Positions 37,260 through 46,291 of a DNA stretch of 64,000 nucleotides are shown piece by piece. Both the position numbers and the translations under genes were made by a program. The DNA lies in NCBI GenBank assembly GCA_020073665.1, contig JAIQEU010000006.1:248001-312000 (forward strand). Reading direction: 5' to 3'. Within the stretch, counting starts at the first letter, position 1, and every line of letters begins with the position of its first letter. The notes beneath the pieces are model-generated. The model had not been told where the DNA came from and searched no databases. It was given only the letters and a program-made list of their open reading frames with translations. The DNA comes from Terriglobia bacterium (GTDB lineage Bacteria > Acidobacteriota > Terriglobia > Terriglobales > Acidobacteriaceae).

Positions 37260-38102
37260 ATGTCCGACGACTTCACCCGCGCCGAATCCGCTGCAGCGTT
37301 CCTGCTTTCGCAGACCCCGCTGCGACCAAAAATCGGATTGGTGCTGGGCTCGGGCCTGGGCTCGTTTGCTGACGATCTCTCCTCAGCCACGCGGATTCCG
37401 TACGCCAGCATCCCCTCGTTCCCGCGCTCCACCGCCATCGGGCACGCCGGGCAGATGGTAATCGGCAAAGCGGGCGAGACTCCGGTAGCGGCAATGCAGG
37501 GCCGCGTCCACTTGTACGAAGGCTATTCCGCGCAGGAAGCCGCCTTCCCCACGCGGGTGTTTGCCCGCATGGGCATTCGCGCCCTGATCCTCACCAACGC
37601 TGCCGGCGGCATCAATCTGGAATACGGCCAGGGCGCGCTGGTGGTGCTCACTGACCACATCAATCTGCAGGGGCAGAACCCACTGGTGGGAGCGAACGAC
37701 GATCGCTTCGGACCGCGTTTCCCCGACATGACGCAGGCGTACTGGAAGCCCTATCGCGAAATGGCGCTGGAAGAGTCGCGCAAACTCGGCAAGCAAGTTT
37801 TTCAAGGAGTGTACGCCGCACTGCGGGGACCAAGTTACGAGACGCCGGCGGAGATTCGCTACCTGCGCACCATCGGCGCCGACCTGGTGGGCATGTCGAC
37901 TGTCCCCGAAGTCCTCGCCGCGCGCCACATGGGGCTGAAGGTGCTGGCGATTTCCTGCGTCACCAACATGGCAGCAGGAATTCTCGACCAGGTCATCAAC
38001 CACCAGGAAGTACTGGATACCGGCGAGCGGGTCAAAGGAGACTTCGTCGCGCTGCTGCGCGCGGTGCTGCCCCGCATCGCCGCTGACGTGGAAAGCGCCT
38101 GA
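37260..38102 (+). CDS. punA: Purine nucleoside phosphorylase, class II (trimeric type)
   Basis: A 280-residue enzyme releasing purine bases and ribose-1-phosphate from nucleosides. Signatures: GLVLGSGLGSFADDL near residue 28, TNAAGGINLEYGQGALVVLT, LRGPSYETPAEIRYLRTIG and GMSTVPEVLAARHMGLKV. These match PunA/XapA-like phosphorylases rather than hexameric DeoD. It lies 88 bases behind the exported adenosine deaminase-like gene on the same strand, so the pair probably forms a purine salvage unit: deamination outside, import, then phosphorolysis inside. No transporter is adjacent. Confidence 0.93.
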   Translation: MSDDFTRAESAAAFLLSQTPLRPKIGLVLGSGLGSFADDLSSATRIPYASIPSFPRSTAIGHAGQMVIGKAGETPVAAMQGRVHLYEGYSAQEAAFPTRVFARMGIRALILTNAAGGINLEYGQGALVVLTDHINLQGQNPLVGANDDRFGPRFPDMTQAYWKPYREMALEESRKLGKQVFQGVYAALRGPSYETPAEIRYLRTIGADLVGMSTVPEVLAARHMGLKVLAISCVTNMAAGILDQVINHQEVLDTGERVKGDFVALLRAVLPRIAADVESA

Positions 38103-38142
38103 GAGCGTGTGGGCGCGGGCGACTCGCCCGCGCCGCTTTAGC

Positions 38143-41100
38143 CTAGAACGTAAACTTCGCCCCCAACTGAATCACGCGAGGTCCGCCGCCACCCAGTCCG
38201 GGGTTGGTCTGCGCCTGATCCGGGGTTTGCGTGATCAGTCCCGCCGGGCCGCTGCCCGGAGTCACGAAGAAATTCGGCAAGGCAAAATTGGGATGGTTGA
38301 GCACGTTGAAGAACTCCGCCCGCAGCTGCAAGTTGACCCGCTCGAAAATCTGGGTGTTCTTGCTCAAGGCCAGGTCCAGGTTGAAGAAACTCGGGCCAAA
38401 AATGGCATTGCGTCCCAGGTTGCCGAAGGTGCCGTCCGGCGGTTGCGAAAAGGCATTGGCATTCAGGTACCCGATCGTGTCCGGACCCGATCTCCAATTG
38501 GAGTTGATCGGATTCACGCCGGGTACCACATTCGGCCGCTGGTGAAAATTGGAAACTGAGTTTCCATTCAGCCCGCTGGTGTCGTTGGAACTCACAATGG
38601 GCACCGGACGTCCGCTCTGCGCGGTCAGAATCGTGTTGACCTGCCAGCCTTCCGCCAGCCGCTTCGGCCCGCCCAGCCGCGGCAGGTTGTAGGTGAACGC
38701 GGCGGTAAAGCGATGCCGGGTATCGAAGTTCGACGGCCCGTGCTCGGCGTGCAGGTTGTTGGAGTCCTGCGGAAACGCCACGGTGGCAAAGTTGAAATCA
38801 ATCGCGTCAGAAGCATCGTCCAGCGACTTGGACCAGGTATACCCGGCAAAGCCCGACAGGCCGTGCCAGTTCCTGCTCCGCACCGTGGCCTGCAGCGCGT
38901 GGTAGGTGGATGCGGCGACGGTCGTGAGCTGGTCCACGGCGCCGTACTGCGGGAAGTTGTTGCGATTGCCGTTCACGTCGGGCTGATTGGCATCGCGCAG
39001 TCGCGTCAACTTGGTGCCTTTGCTGCCGACATAGCCGAGTTGCAGAGCAAAATTGCTGCTCAGTTCCTGTTCGAAGTTGAAATTCCAATTCTGCACGTAA
39101 GGGGTTGCCAGGTTGCGCGGGGTGACAAAAATGCTGGCGCCGGTAAACGGCGGCGTGGGAGCGACCAGGATCGGCGTCGACAGGTCAGGCGCGACAAACG
39201 CGTTCTGATCGAAGTTGAAAGGCACCACCGCTTGCGATCCGATCGGGTTGGTGACCAGACCTGCCGAAGACGTGAAGTTTGCGATCAACAGGTCCTGCGG
39301 AATGTAGTCGTAGTAGACGCCGTACGCCCCGCGGAAAACGGTGTTGGGACGAGCGTTCCAGGCGAAGCCCACGCGGGGCCCGAAGTTGTTGAGATCGCGC
39401 TTGTAGGCTCCATCCACGCCATCGGCGCCGACCAGCGCGAGGTTGCCGTCCTGCCCGAGATTGGAAAGCAGGTTGTGTTGTTCGCTGATCGGGCCAAAAT
39501 ACTCCCAGCGCAGGCCCAGGTTCAGGGTGAAGTTGGGCCGGACCCGGATGTCGTCCTGCCCAAAGAAGCTCAGCCCGTTATTGAAGGTGTTGCGGTGGGT
39601 GTTGCCGGAGTTGGCCAGGGTGAACGAGTTGCCCAGATAGAAATTCGCCAGCACCAGCGCTCCGTTATCGGCACAGCGCGGATCGGGATTCTTAACCAGG
39701 CACAAGTTCAGGGCTGTCGAATCCGGGCTGAAGGTGAACAGCCCGCGCGCCAGGTTGTCGTTAAAATTTTCTATGGCCGCCCGACGGATTTCTCCGCCAA
39801 ACTTGAAGGTATGCCGTCCGCTCACCCAGGTGAAGTTGTCGAGAATCTGGAAACTCTGGCTGGTACGACCGCGAGGAATGCTGAACGCCGTGGCTCCCAG
39901 GTTGTCGAAGACACCGCCGAAGTCAAATTCCGGCAGGCTCAGTTCTCCGTTGCCGAAATTAATCCCGAGGCTCGCGGGATCGAAACTGGAGTCCAGTGAG
40001 TTGAAGGAAGTGCGGTACCGGCTGTATCCGAATCGTACCTCATTGATCTTTCGCGCGCTGAGCGTGGAGAGCAGGCTGACGGAGACTACCTGCACTCGCG
40101 TAGGGGAGGTCTGCGCGAACTGCGGCAGGCGCGATCCCGCACCGAAGCCCAGCCCACCCAACGGGAAGACCTGCTCGCTGCGGGCAAATGCGTACCGTCC
40201 AGAGAGCGATTCTGAGGAGCTGATCTGGTAGTCGCCCTTACCGATGAGACTGTCTACATCGTTCTTGTCTTGCACGCTGCCCGGCAAAATCCCCGACGGG
40301 GCCGAGGGGTACAGAGCGAGGATGGAGGTCAGCACCGGGCTGGGAGTGATGCCATTGCCCGTCGCCAGGAACTGGCCATCCGCTATCTGCTGGGGCGTGG
40401 GCACAAGAAAGCTAAAGTTCGAAGTCACCCGCTCCCGCTGGCCTTCGTAAGCGCCGAAAAAGAACAGCTTGTCTTTGACCATCGGGCCGCCGAGTGAGGC
40501 GCCAAACTGGTTGTTGCGGAACGAGCCCTTGGGGGCAGGGTCACGGGCGAAATAATTGCGCGCATCCAGAGCGTCGTTGCGGAAGAATTCGAAGGCGGAG
40601 CCGTGCAGTTGGTTGGTGCCGGATTTGGTGATGATGTTCACCACCGATCCGGTATTGCGGCCATATTCCGCCGCGAAATTTCCCTGCAGGTTGAACTCCT
40701 GGATGGCGTCAATGGGCAGAAGGGAAGCGGGCGCTCCGCCAATGCCGGTCTGGTTGAGCGCCGAGTTGTTAAAGAACGGATCGTTATTGTCGGTACCGTC
40801 GAGCGCGTAATTGTTCGAACGATCACGGCTGCCGTTAATCGAAAACTGCCCGAATCCGCTCTGGATAGCGGCTACGCCAGAGGGTTCAACGGTCGCTCCG
40901 GGAACCAGCGCGACCAGTTTGCCGAAGTCGCGGCCATTTAGCGGCAGGTCCGTGACCAGTCTTCGCTCTACCACTTCGCCCAGCACGTCGCGGCTGGTGT
41001 CCACCAGCGGAGCCGACTCAGTAACCGTGAGTTGCTCGATCTTCTTTTCGACCTTGGTCAGATCAAAATTCGCAGTGGTGTCCAGACCGACGTTCACCAC

Positions 41101-41415
41101 TACATTTTGCGCGACCGGCGAGAGTCCCGCCGACTCCGCCAACACGACGTATTGGCCGGCGGGCAGTTCCGCCAGCACATACCCGCCGTCAGTGTCGGTC
41201 AGGGTAGTGCGCAACAGTCCGGTGGCGGAGCTTTTAGCGGAAACCTTGGCGCCCGCAATCACGCTGCCGGTGGGATCGACCACCTTGCCCCGAATCGAGC
41301 CGCGGTAGCTCTGGCCGAGCAGAAGGCACGGCAACAGAAGCAACATTGCGATAACAAACAGGACTTGCCTTAAGACCGTACTTTCCGACTCTGTGACTCG
41401 CTGTGTGCGGATCAT
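38143..41415 (-). CDS. Oar-like TonB-dependent receptor with carboxypeptidase-regulatory domain
   Basis: A 1090-residue outer-membrane protein. The start at 41415 follows GGGAGGAA. A signal region (VLFVIAMLLLLPCLLLGQSY) is followed by a carboxypeptidase-regulatory-like beta-sandwich (GSIRGKVVDPTGSVIAGAKV to about residue 115), a plug domain (RDVLGEVVERRLVTDLPLNG, SINGSRDRSNNYALDGTDNN), and a large beta-barrel with repeated aromatic strands. It ends in the barrel strand VIQLGAKFTF. This is the Oar type abundant in Acidobacteriota, thought to import large or oligomeric substrates. The substrate cannot be inferred from context. It converges on punA. Confidence 0.9.
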   Translation of the reverse strand: MIRTQRVTESESTVLRQVLFVIAMLLLLPCLLLGQSYRGSIRGKVVDPTGSVIAGAKVSAKSSATGLLRTTLTDTDGGYVLAELPAGQYVVLAESAGLSPVAQNVVVNVGLDTTANFDLTKVEKKIEQLTVTESAPLVDTSRDVLGEVVERRLVTDLPLNGRDFGKLVALVPGATVEPSGVAAIQSGFGQFSINGSRDRSNNYALDGTDNNDPFFNNSALNQTGIGGAPASLLPIDAIQEFNLQGNFAAEYGRNTGSVVNIITKSGTNQLHGSAFEFFRNDALDARNYFARDPAPKGSFRNNQFGASLGGPMVKDKLFFFGAYEGQRERVTSNFSFLVPTPQQIADGQFLATGNGITPSPVLTSILALYPSAPSGILPGSVQDKNDVDSLIGKGDYQISSSESLSGRYAFARSEQVFPLGGLGFGAGSRLPQFAQTSPTRVQVVSVSLLSTLSARKINEVRFGYSRYRTSFNSLDSSFDPASLGINFGNGELSLPEFDFGGVFDNLGATAFSIPRGRTSQSFQILDNFTWVSGRHTFKFGGEIRRAAIENFNDNLARGLFTFSPDSTALNLCLVKNPDPRCADNGALVLANFYLGNSFTLANSGNTHRNTFNNGLSFFGQDDIRVRPNFTLNLGLRWEYFGPISEQHNLLSNLGQDGNLALVGADGVDGAYKRDLNNFGPRVGFAWNARPNTVFRGAYGVYYDYIPQDLLIANFTSSAGLVTNPIGSQAVVPFNFDQNAFVAPDLSTPILVAPTPPFTGASIFVTPRNLATPYVQNWNFNFEQELSSNFALQLGYVGSKGTKLTRLRDANQPDVNGNRNNFPQYGAVDQLTTVAASTYHALQATVRSRNWHGLSGFAGYTWSKSLDDASDAIDFNFATVAFPQDSNNLHAEHGPSNFDTRHRFTAAFTYNLPRLGGPKRLAEGWQVNTILTAQSGRPVPIVSSNDTSGLNGNSVSNFHQRPNVVPGVNPINSNWRSGPDTIGYLNANAFSQPPDGTFGNLGRNAIFGPSFFNLDLALSKNTQIFERVNLQLRAEFFNVLNHPNFALPNFFVTPGSGPAGLITQTPDQAQTNPGLGGGGPRVIQLGAKFTF

Positions 41416-41523
41416 ATGGCGTTCCTCCCCGATGGCTCCTGACAAATGTGAGACTGATGAATGCAACAATCATGTTCGGCAAGCTGATCCGGATGCTTAT
41501 TCCTTCCGTTCTTTTGCTGTCCA

Positions 41524-42453
41524 CTACTGCTTCGCCCGCGCCAGAAAAATCGCTGCTGGCGGCTTGATCCCGTAGGTGGCTGCGAAGCTCCCCTGGTTCA
41601 CCGCCAGGCCCAGATGGCCGCGGGAATCGATATACAGCAGCGGCTTCCCCAATGGAACGTCGCTAAAGGTGCGAACGAAGGGAATGTTCACCTCGTTCGT
41701 TCCCAAGGTCACGGGCACGTTCTGCCCGCGCGCGTACCCTAGTTTGAGAAAGTCTTCGCCGCTGATGTTGGTAACGAGGTTACCGAATGGGCCGTCGGTG
41801 GCGATCACTTCGCCATGCAGCCCGCGGCCATCGAATTTGGAAGCCGCCAAGTCCAGCCGTACCAACTGGCTTACATCCAGCGGATTCCCAACCTGCGTCC
41901 AGTCTTCGCCGCGGGCCAAGTGCGCGCCCACCGGCGAGAAGATATCGCGTCCGTGAAACGTTGAAGATAGGGCTGAGCCGATCATCCATTTCGGATTGGT
42001 GATCTCGCGGGCTGCTTCCAAGCCGTCGCGATCCTGCACCAGCGTCATCAGACCGTTGTCGGGCAGCACGAAATACTGGCCGCGCTTGGATTTCACCACC
42101 ACCGCTTTGCGCGCGCTACCCACGCCGGGGTCCACCACCACCACGAACACCGTTCCAGCGGGATAGTAAGGAGTTGCCCCGTAAAGAAACCGCGCCCCGT
42201 CGAGGATAGAAAATGGCGTGACCTGGTGAGTCAGGTCCACGATTCGCAGGCCCGGCTCAATCGAATACATCGCCCCCCGGCAAATCGCTACCGAATCATC
42301 GACCGTGCCGAAGTCGGTCATGAACACCACGGTGGGAGGAGTCTTGGCCCGCGTTTCCTGCGCTTGAACCGGAAACGCGGCGCTGATCATGATCAGCAAG
42401 GCGGAAGCAAATACAAACAACCTTCCCCGCCCGCGAAAATAAGAATGGGACAT
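41524..42453 (-). CDS. SAM hydroxide adenosyltransferase (DUF62) with an N-terminal export signal
   Basis: A 309-residue protein of the SAM hydroxide adenosyltransferase family, which cleaves S-adenosylmethionine to adenosine and methionine. Family features: TVVFMTDFGTVDDSVAICRG, FVVVVDPGVGSARKAVVVKS, TFHGRDIFSPVGAHLARG and GPFGNLVTNISGEDFLKLG. An N-terminal signal peptide (GRLFVFASALLIMISAAFPVQ) is unexpected, since SAM is a cytosolic substrate, so either the protein is exported for another substrate or SAM is available outside. Start M at 42453. The longer frame to 42576 lacks a ribosome-binding site. Confidence 0.85.
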   Translation of the reverse strand: MSHSYFRGRGRLFVFASALLIMISAAFPVQAQETRAKTPPTVVFMTDFGTVDDSVAICRGAMYSIEPGLRIVDLTHQVTPFSILDGARFLYGATPYYPAGTVFVVVVDPGVGSARKAVVVKSKRGQYFVLPDNGLMTLVQDRDGLEAAREITNPKWMIGSALSSTFHGRDIFSPVGAHLARGEDWTQVGNPLDVSQLVRLDLAASKFDGRGLHGEVIATDGPFGNLVTNISGEDFLKLGYARGQNVPVTLGTNEVNIPFVRTFSDVPLGKPLLYIDSRGHLGLAVNQGSFAATYGIKPPAAIFLARAKQ

Positions 42454-42827
42454 GGCGCTCGCTTCTTTGTGAATTTGGGTAAACCCAAGATTGTAAATGC
42501 TGGGGCCCAGAAAACAGAAGCGCCTGCTCTGCCAGACGGCCTCCGCGCCATTGTTAATCTCGATTTTCGGAGCCAATGCCCGGTATACTAGTCGCCAAAA
42601 GTGGAGTGCACGGAGCGCGATTCTGAGCTCCAGTCCCGCGATAAAGATTTGCAGGTAGTCCTACCCCGGGTTTACGGTCTCAGGCCCTCGCCAGGTGTTT
42701 GATAAAACTGAATTCCAATACCCATTTCTAATCCCGTGGGTTCAATTGGAATTACGGATTGTCTGAAGCGGCGACTAAGGCATCGCCATCGACAGACATA
42801 GCATTTTGCTTCTGAAAGGCGCGCATC
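42454..42827. other. 374-bp intergenic region with divergent promoters
   Basis: It separates the SAM hydrolase-like gene (minus) from the small membrane protein gene (plus) and should contain both promoters. The right half is A+T-rich around TGATAAAACTGAATTCC, plausibly promoter DNA. No gene is supported: candidate frames lack ribosome-binding sites and resemble no protein. Confidence 0.4.
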
Positions 42828-43328
42828 ATGATTCTCGGCATGCCAACATCGACCTATACTTTTCTGCACGTGTTGATCAGCCTGGCTGGAATCGGCTCAG
42901 GGCTGGTCGTCATGTTTGGGTTCCTCGGCGGGAAACGGCTGGACGGTTGGACCGCAATCTTCCTCACGACAACGGTATTGACGAGCGTGACCGGTTTTGG
43001 CTTTCCGATTGACCACCTCCTGCCGTCGCACAAAGTGGGGATCATCTCACTGGGCATCCTGGCCATCGTGATCCCGGCTCGCTATGGGTTTCACCTCGCC
43101 GGCGGATGGCGAAGCGTCTTCGTCATCGGCTCCGCGTTCGCCCTCTACCTCAACGTTTTCGTCGCGGTAGTTCAGGCCTTTCTTAAGGTGCCGGCTCTAA
43201 AGGCGCTGGCTCCAAACCAGAACGAGCCCCCGTTTCTGGTCGCGCAACTCGTCGTGCTGGCGATTTTCGTGGTGCTTACGATTCTGGCCGCGAAAAGATT
43301 CCGCATTGAGTCCGCTCGAACTGTTTGA
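42828..43328 (+). CDS. Small four-helix membrane protein, unknown function
   Basis: A 166-residue protein with four hydrophobic helices (TFLHVLISLAGIGSGLVVMF, FLTTTVLTSVTGFGFPI, VGIISLGILAIVIPARYGFH, VIGSAFALYLNVFVAVVQAF). A fifth (FLVAQLVVLAIFVVLTILAA) precedes the C-terminal KRFRIESART. I recall very similar uncharacterised proteins in soil proteobacteria and Acidobacteriota but have no name for the family. It lies just upstream of an alpha/beta hydrolase gene on the same strand (66 bases), perhaps in one transcript. Confidence 0.7.
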   Translation: MILGMPTSTYTFLHVLISLAGIGSGLVVMFGFLGGKRLDGWTAIFLTTTVLTSVTGFGFPIDHLLPSHKVGIISLGILAIVIPARYGFHLAGGWRSVFVIGSAFALYLNVFVAVVQAFLKVPALKALAPNQNEPPFLVAQLVVLAIFVVLTILAAKRFRIESARTV

Positions 43329-43394
43329 GCGGGACATTCCCGTCTATCCCTGCAGTTGGAAACGGAGAGAAATCTTAATCGAGGAGAAAAAGTT

Positions 43395-44234
43395 ATGCCT
43401 ACGATCACGACAAAAGACGGTACGCAGATTTACTACAAGGACTGGGGCACCGGACAGCCCGTAGTGTTCAGCCACGGCTGGCCCCTGAGCGCCGACGCGT
43501 TTGAGGACCAGATGCTGTTTCTGGCTGACCACGGCTACCGCTGCATCGCGCACGACCGCCGCGGACATGGCCGGTCGAGCCAGCCCTGGGATGGCAACGA
43601 AATGAATACCTACGCCGACGATCTCGCCACGCTGGTCGAAAAGCTCGATCTGAAAAACGCGATCCATATCGGTCACTCCACCGGTGGCGGTGAAGTCGCC
43701 CGCTATATCGGCCGCCACGGCACACAACGGGTGGCCAAGGCCGTGCTCATCTCCGCAGTGCCGCCGCTGATGCTCAAAACGGCGGCCAATCCGGGAGGGC
43801 TGCCAATGGAAACCTTTGATCAGAACCGCGCCGGGGTCCTGGCCGATCGCTCACAGTTCTTCAAGGATTTGAGCGCGCCATTTTACGGAGCCAATCGTCC
43901 GGGTGCCAAGGTCTCGCAAGGGTTGCGCGACTCATTCTGGCTGCAGGGCATGCTGTGTGGCCAGAAGGCCGCTTATGACTGCATCAAGGCATTCTCCGAG
44001 ACCGACTTCACCGAAGACCTGAAGAAGATCGATGTACCCACGCTCATCCTCCATGGCGACGATGACCAGATCGTGCCGATCGGGGCATCAGCTCTTCTTT
44101 CATCCAAGCTGGTTAAGAAGGCAACCCTGAGGGTCTATCCCGGCCAGCCGCACGGCATGTGCTCGACTCACAAGGACCAGATCAACTCGGATTTGCTCGC
44201 ATTCCTCAAGCAGGCCGACCAAGTGGCAGCGTAA
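43395..44234 (+). CDS. Alpha/beta hydrolase, non-heme haloperoxidase/esterase type
   Basis: A 279-residue alpha/beta hydrolase from the ATG at 43395, seven bases after GAGGAG. The catalytic triad is visible: the nucleophile elbow [17 protein letters not shown] (Ser), Asp in [12 protein letters not shown], and His in [12 protein letters not shown]. The oxyanion HGWPLSADA and the downstream [20 protein letters not shown] match the bacterial non-heme haloperoxidase/arylesterase group (BpoC, CpoF-like). Haloperoxidase activity in this group is often a side activity, so esterase is the safer description. The upstream frame to 43356 is rejected. Confidence 0.85.
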   Translation: MPTITTKDGTQIYYKDWGTGQPVVFSHGWPLSADAFEDQMLFLADHGYRCIAHDRRGHGRSSQPWDGNEMNTYADDLATLVEKLDLKNAIHIGHSTGGGEVARYIGRHGTQRVAKAVLISAVPPLMLKTAANPGGLPMETFDQNRAGVLADRSQFFKDLSAPFYGANRPGAKVSQGLRDSFWLQGMLCGQKAAYDCIKAFSETDFTEDLKKIDVPTLILHGDDDQIVPIGASALLSSKLVKKATLRVYPGQPHGMCSTHKDQINSDLLAFLKQADQVAA

Positions 44235-44353
44235 CCAGCGGGTGCCCGGCGCTTTGCCTCAACTGCGAGGGCCGGGCCACCCGCTTGAACCCGATTGCCG
44301 GCGAATGTCATCTATACCCACTGCTCGTCGAGCGAAATTACGGAAGAGAAACC

Positions 44354-46036
44354 ATGTCTACTTTGCCTTGGCCTACACCCAGCGCACTTGACGCCCGCAC
44401 CCAGGCTTTTCCAGTCTTGACCGCGGCTCAGATCGCTCGTCTCACTCACCACAGCAAGTCGCGCTAGGTCCAACCGGGTGAGATTCTGTTTGAACCCGAC
44501 GACACCAACGTCCCATTTTTCGTACTGCTTTCCGGAAGCATGGAAATCGTGCAGCCGGACCTTTCCGGCGAGCGCGAAATAGCCACCCACGGCCCCGGTG
44601 AATTCACCGGCGAGATCACCATGATTTCCGGACAGCGTTGCCTGGTGCGCGGTCGAGTTACCAGTCCCGGACAGTTTCTCGAGCTCACCGCCGACGGCCT
44701 GCGTTCGCTGGTTGCAAGAGATGCTGAACTGAGCGAAATCTTCATGCGGGCTTTCATCCTGCGCCGGCTTGCACTCATTTCCCGCGGCCAGGGCAATGTG
44801 ATCTTGATGGGTTCGCGGCACTGCGCCAACACCCTGCGCATTCGCGAATTCCTGAGCCGCAACGCGCATCCTTACAACTATGTCGATCTGGACACCGATA
44901 AAACCTCACAGGCCCTGCTCGACCGTTTTGAAGTCAAGACCGGGGATATTCCCGTGGTCATTTGTAACGGCAACACCGTGCTGCGCAATCCCACCCCGCA
45001 GCAGGTAGCAGATTGCCTGGGCTTCAACGCCAGCATCGACACGTCGCAGGTCCGCGATCTGGTCATCGTGGGCGCCGGCCCCTCAGGTCTTGCGGCCGCT
45101 GTTTACGCCGCGTCGGAAGGACTGGACGCTCTGGTGATCGAGACCGAAGCTCCCGGCGGCCAGGCCGGATCAAGCTCCAAAATAGAAAACTATCTCGGAT
45201 TTCCCACCGGAGTCTCGGGCCAGGAACTGGCAGCGCGTTCTATCGCGCAAGCGCAGAAATTCGGGGCCAAGATGATGGTGGGGCACAGGGTTGTGCAGCT
45301 GAATTGCAGGCGACGCCCATTTCAGGTCGTTCTGGACAACGGCAACACCTTGGCAGCACGCGCGGTTGTCATCTCCACCGGCGCCCAGTACAACAAGCCT
45401 CCAATCGCCAACCTGAAGAACTTCGAGGGCCAGGGAATTTACTACGGCGCGACGTACATCGAAGCACAACTCTGTGAAGACGAAGATGTCGTGGTGGTTG
45501 GAGGAGGGAATTCCGCCGGACAGGCTGCGGTCTACCTCGCGCACGGTGCGCGCAAGGTACACATGCTGGTGCGCTCGGAACTTTCGGAGACGATGTCGCG
45601 CTACCTGATTCAACGCATCACCGACAACCCGGCCATCGAACTGCATTGCCAGACCGAGATCGTTGCTTTGGACGGCGACCGACAGCTGGAACGAGTCACC
45701 TGGCTTGATCGCAAGACCGGCGAAACCTCAACTCACAATATTCGCCACGTGTTCATCATGGCCGGAGCCTCCCCCCGCACCGACTGGCTCCGAGGCTGTG
45801 TCGCCATGGACGACAAGGGCTTCATCCTGACGGGACGAGATTTGGATGTGTCGACGGGAGTGATTCCACCTTCCCCTTGGCCGCTGACCCGTTCTCCGCA
45901 GATGTTGGAGACCAGCCTTCCCGGGGTATTCGCGGTCGGCGATGTGCGCTCGGGCAACGTGAAGCGCGTCGCTTCCGCAGTAGGGGAAGGCGCGATTGCG
46001 ATTCACCTTGTCCATCGCGCCTTGGCGGAACCGTAA
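44354..46036 (+). pseudogene. cNMP-binding/glutaredoxin-like/thioredoxin-reductase fusion, interrupted by in-frame TAG
   Basis: The intact frame would encode about 560 residues. It starts with ATG 44354 after GGAAGAG, then MSTLPWPTPSALDARTQAF... up to SKSR at codon 37. Codon 38 (44465-44467) is TAG, and the same frame continues VQPGEILFEPDDTNVPFFVL to complete a cyclic nucleotide-binding domain, a glutaredoxin-like segment (NVILMGSRHCANTLRIREFL), and an FAD/NAD(P)H domain (VIVGAGPSGLAAAVYAASEG, GGQAGSSSKIENYLGFPTG). The reductase half has no CxxC active pair. Downstream restart at ATG 44540 would lose the first part of the cNMP domain. It is probably recently inactivated by a single substitution, or translated by suppression. 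Confidence 0.8.
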
Positions 46037-46117
46037 ACGTCGTCCCCGGACGCTAAACGCTTGCGTGGGGTCGCGCTGCATCAAGTCGTTTTCAAATGTG
46101 TTAAATTGAAAAGATGT

Positions 46118-46156
46118 GGGCGCGTAGCTCAGTTGGTAGAGCAATGCCCTTTTAAG
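46118..46156 (+). tRNA. tRNA-Lys(TTT), 5' half only, broken after the anticodon loop
   Basis: The sequence GGGCGCG (46118-46124), TA, D-stem GCTC/GAGC (46127-46130 and 46139-46142), D-loop AGTTGGTA, anticodon stem ATGCC and loop CTTTTAA (46149-46155, anticodon TTT) is a normal tRNA 5' half. The 3' anticodon stem should then read GGCAT, but the bases are GACAC, and no T-arm or acceptor end follows. The gene is therefore truncated at the anticodon loop, a typical integrase attachment point. I found no matching 3' half in the window. Confidence 0.75.
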
Positions 46157-46291
46157 ACACTCCTATATTTCCCCAGTTAAAGCAAACAGTTGACTTAGAA
46201 GCACTTACAAAATCTCGACGGCGTGTTAGGTGGTGCCAAACGAGGTTTTGCGAGGGTTCATAAGTTACATTTAGGTTACATTGGAGCTGGG

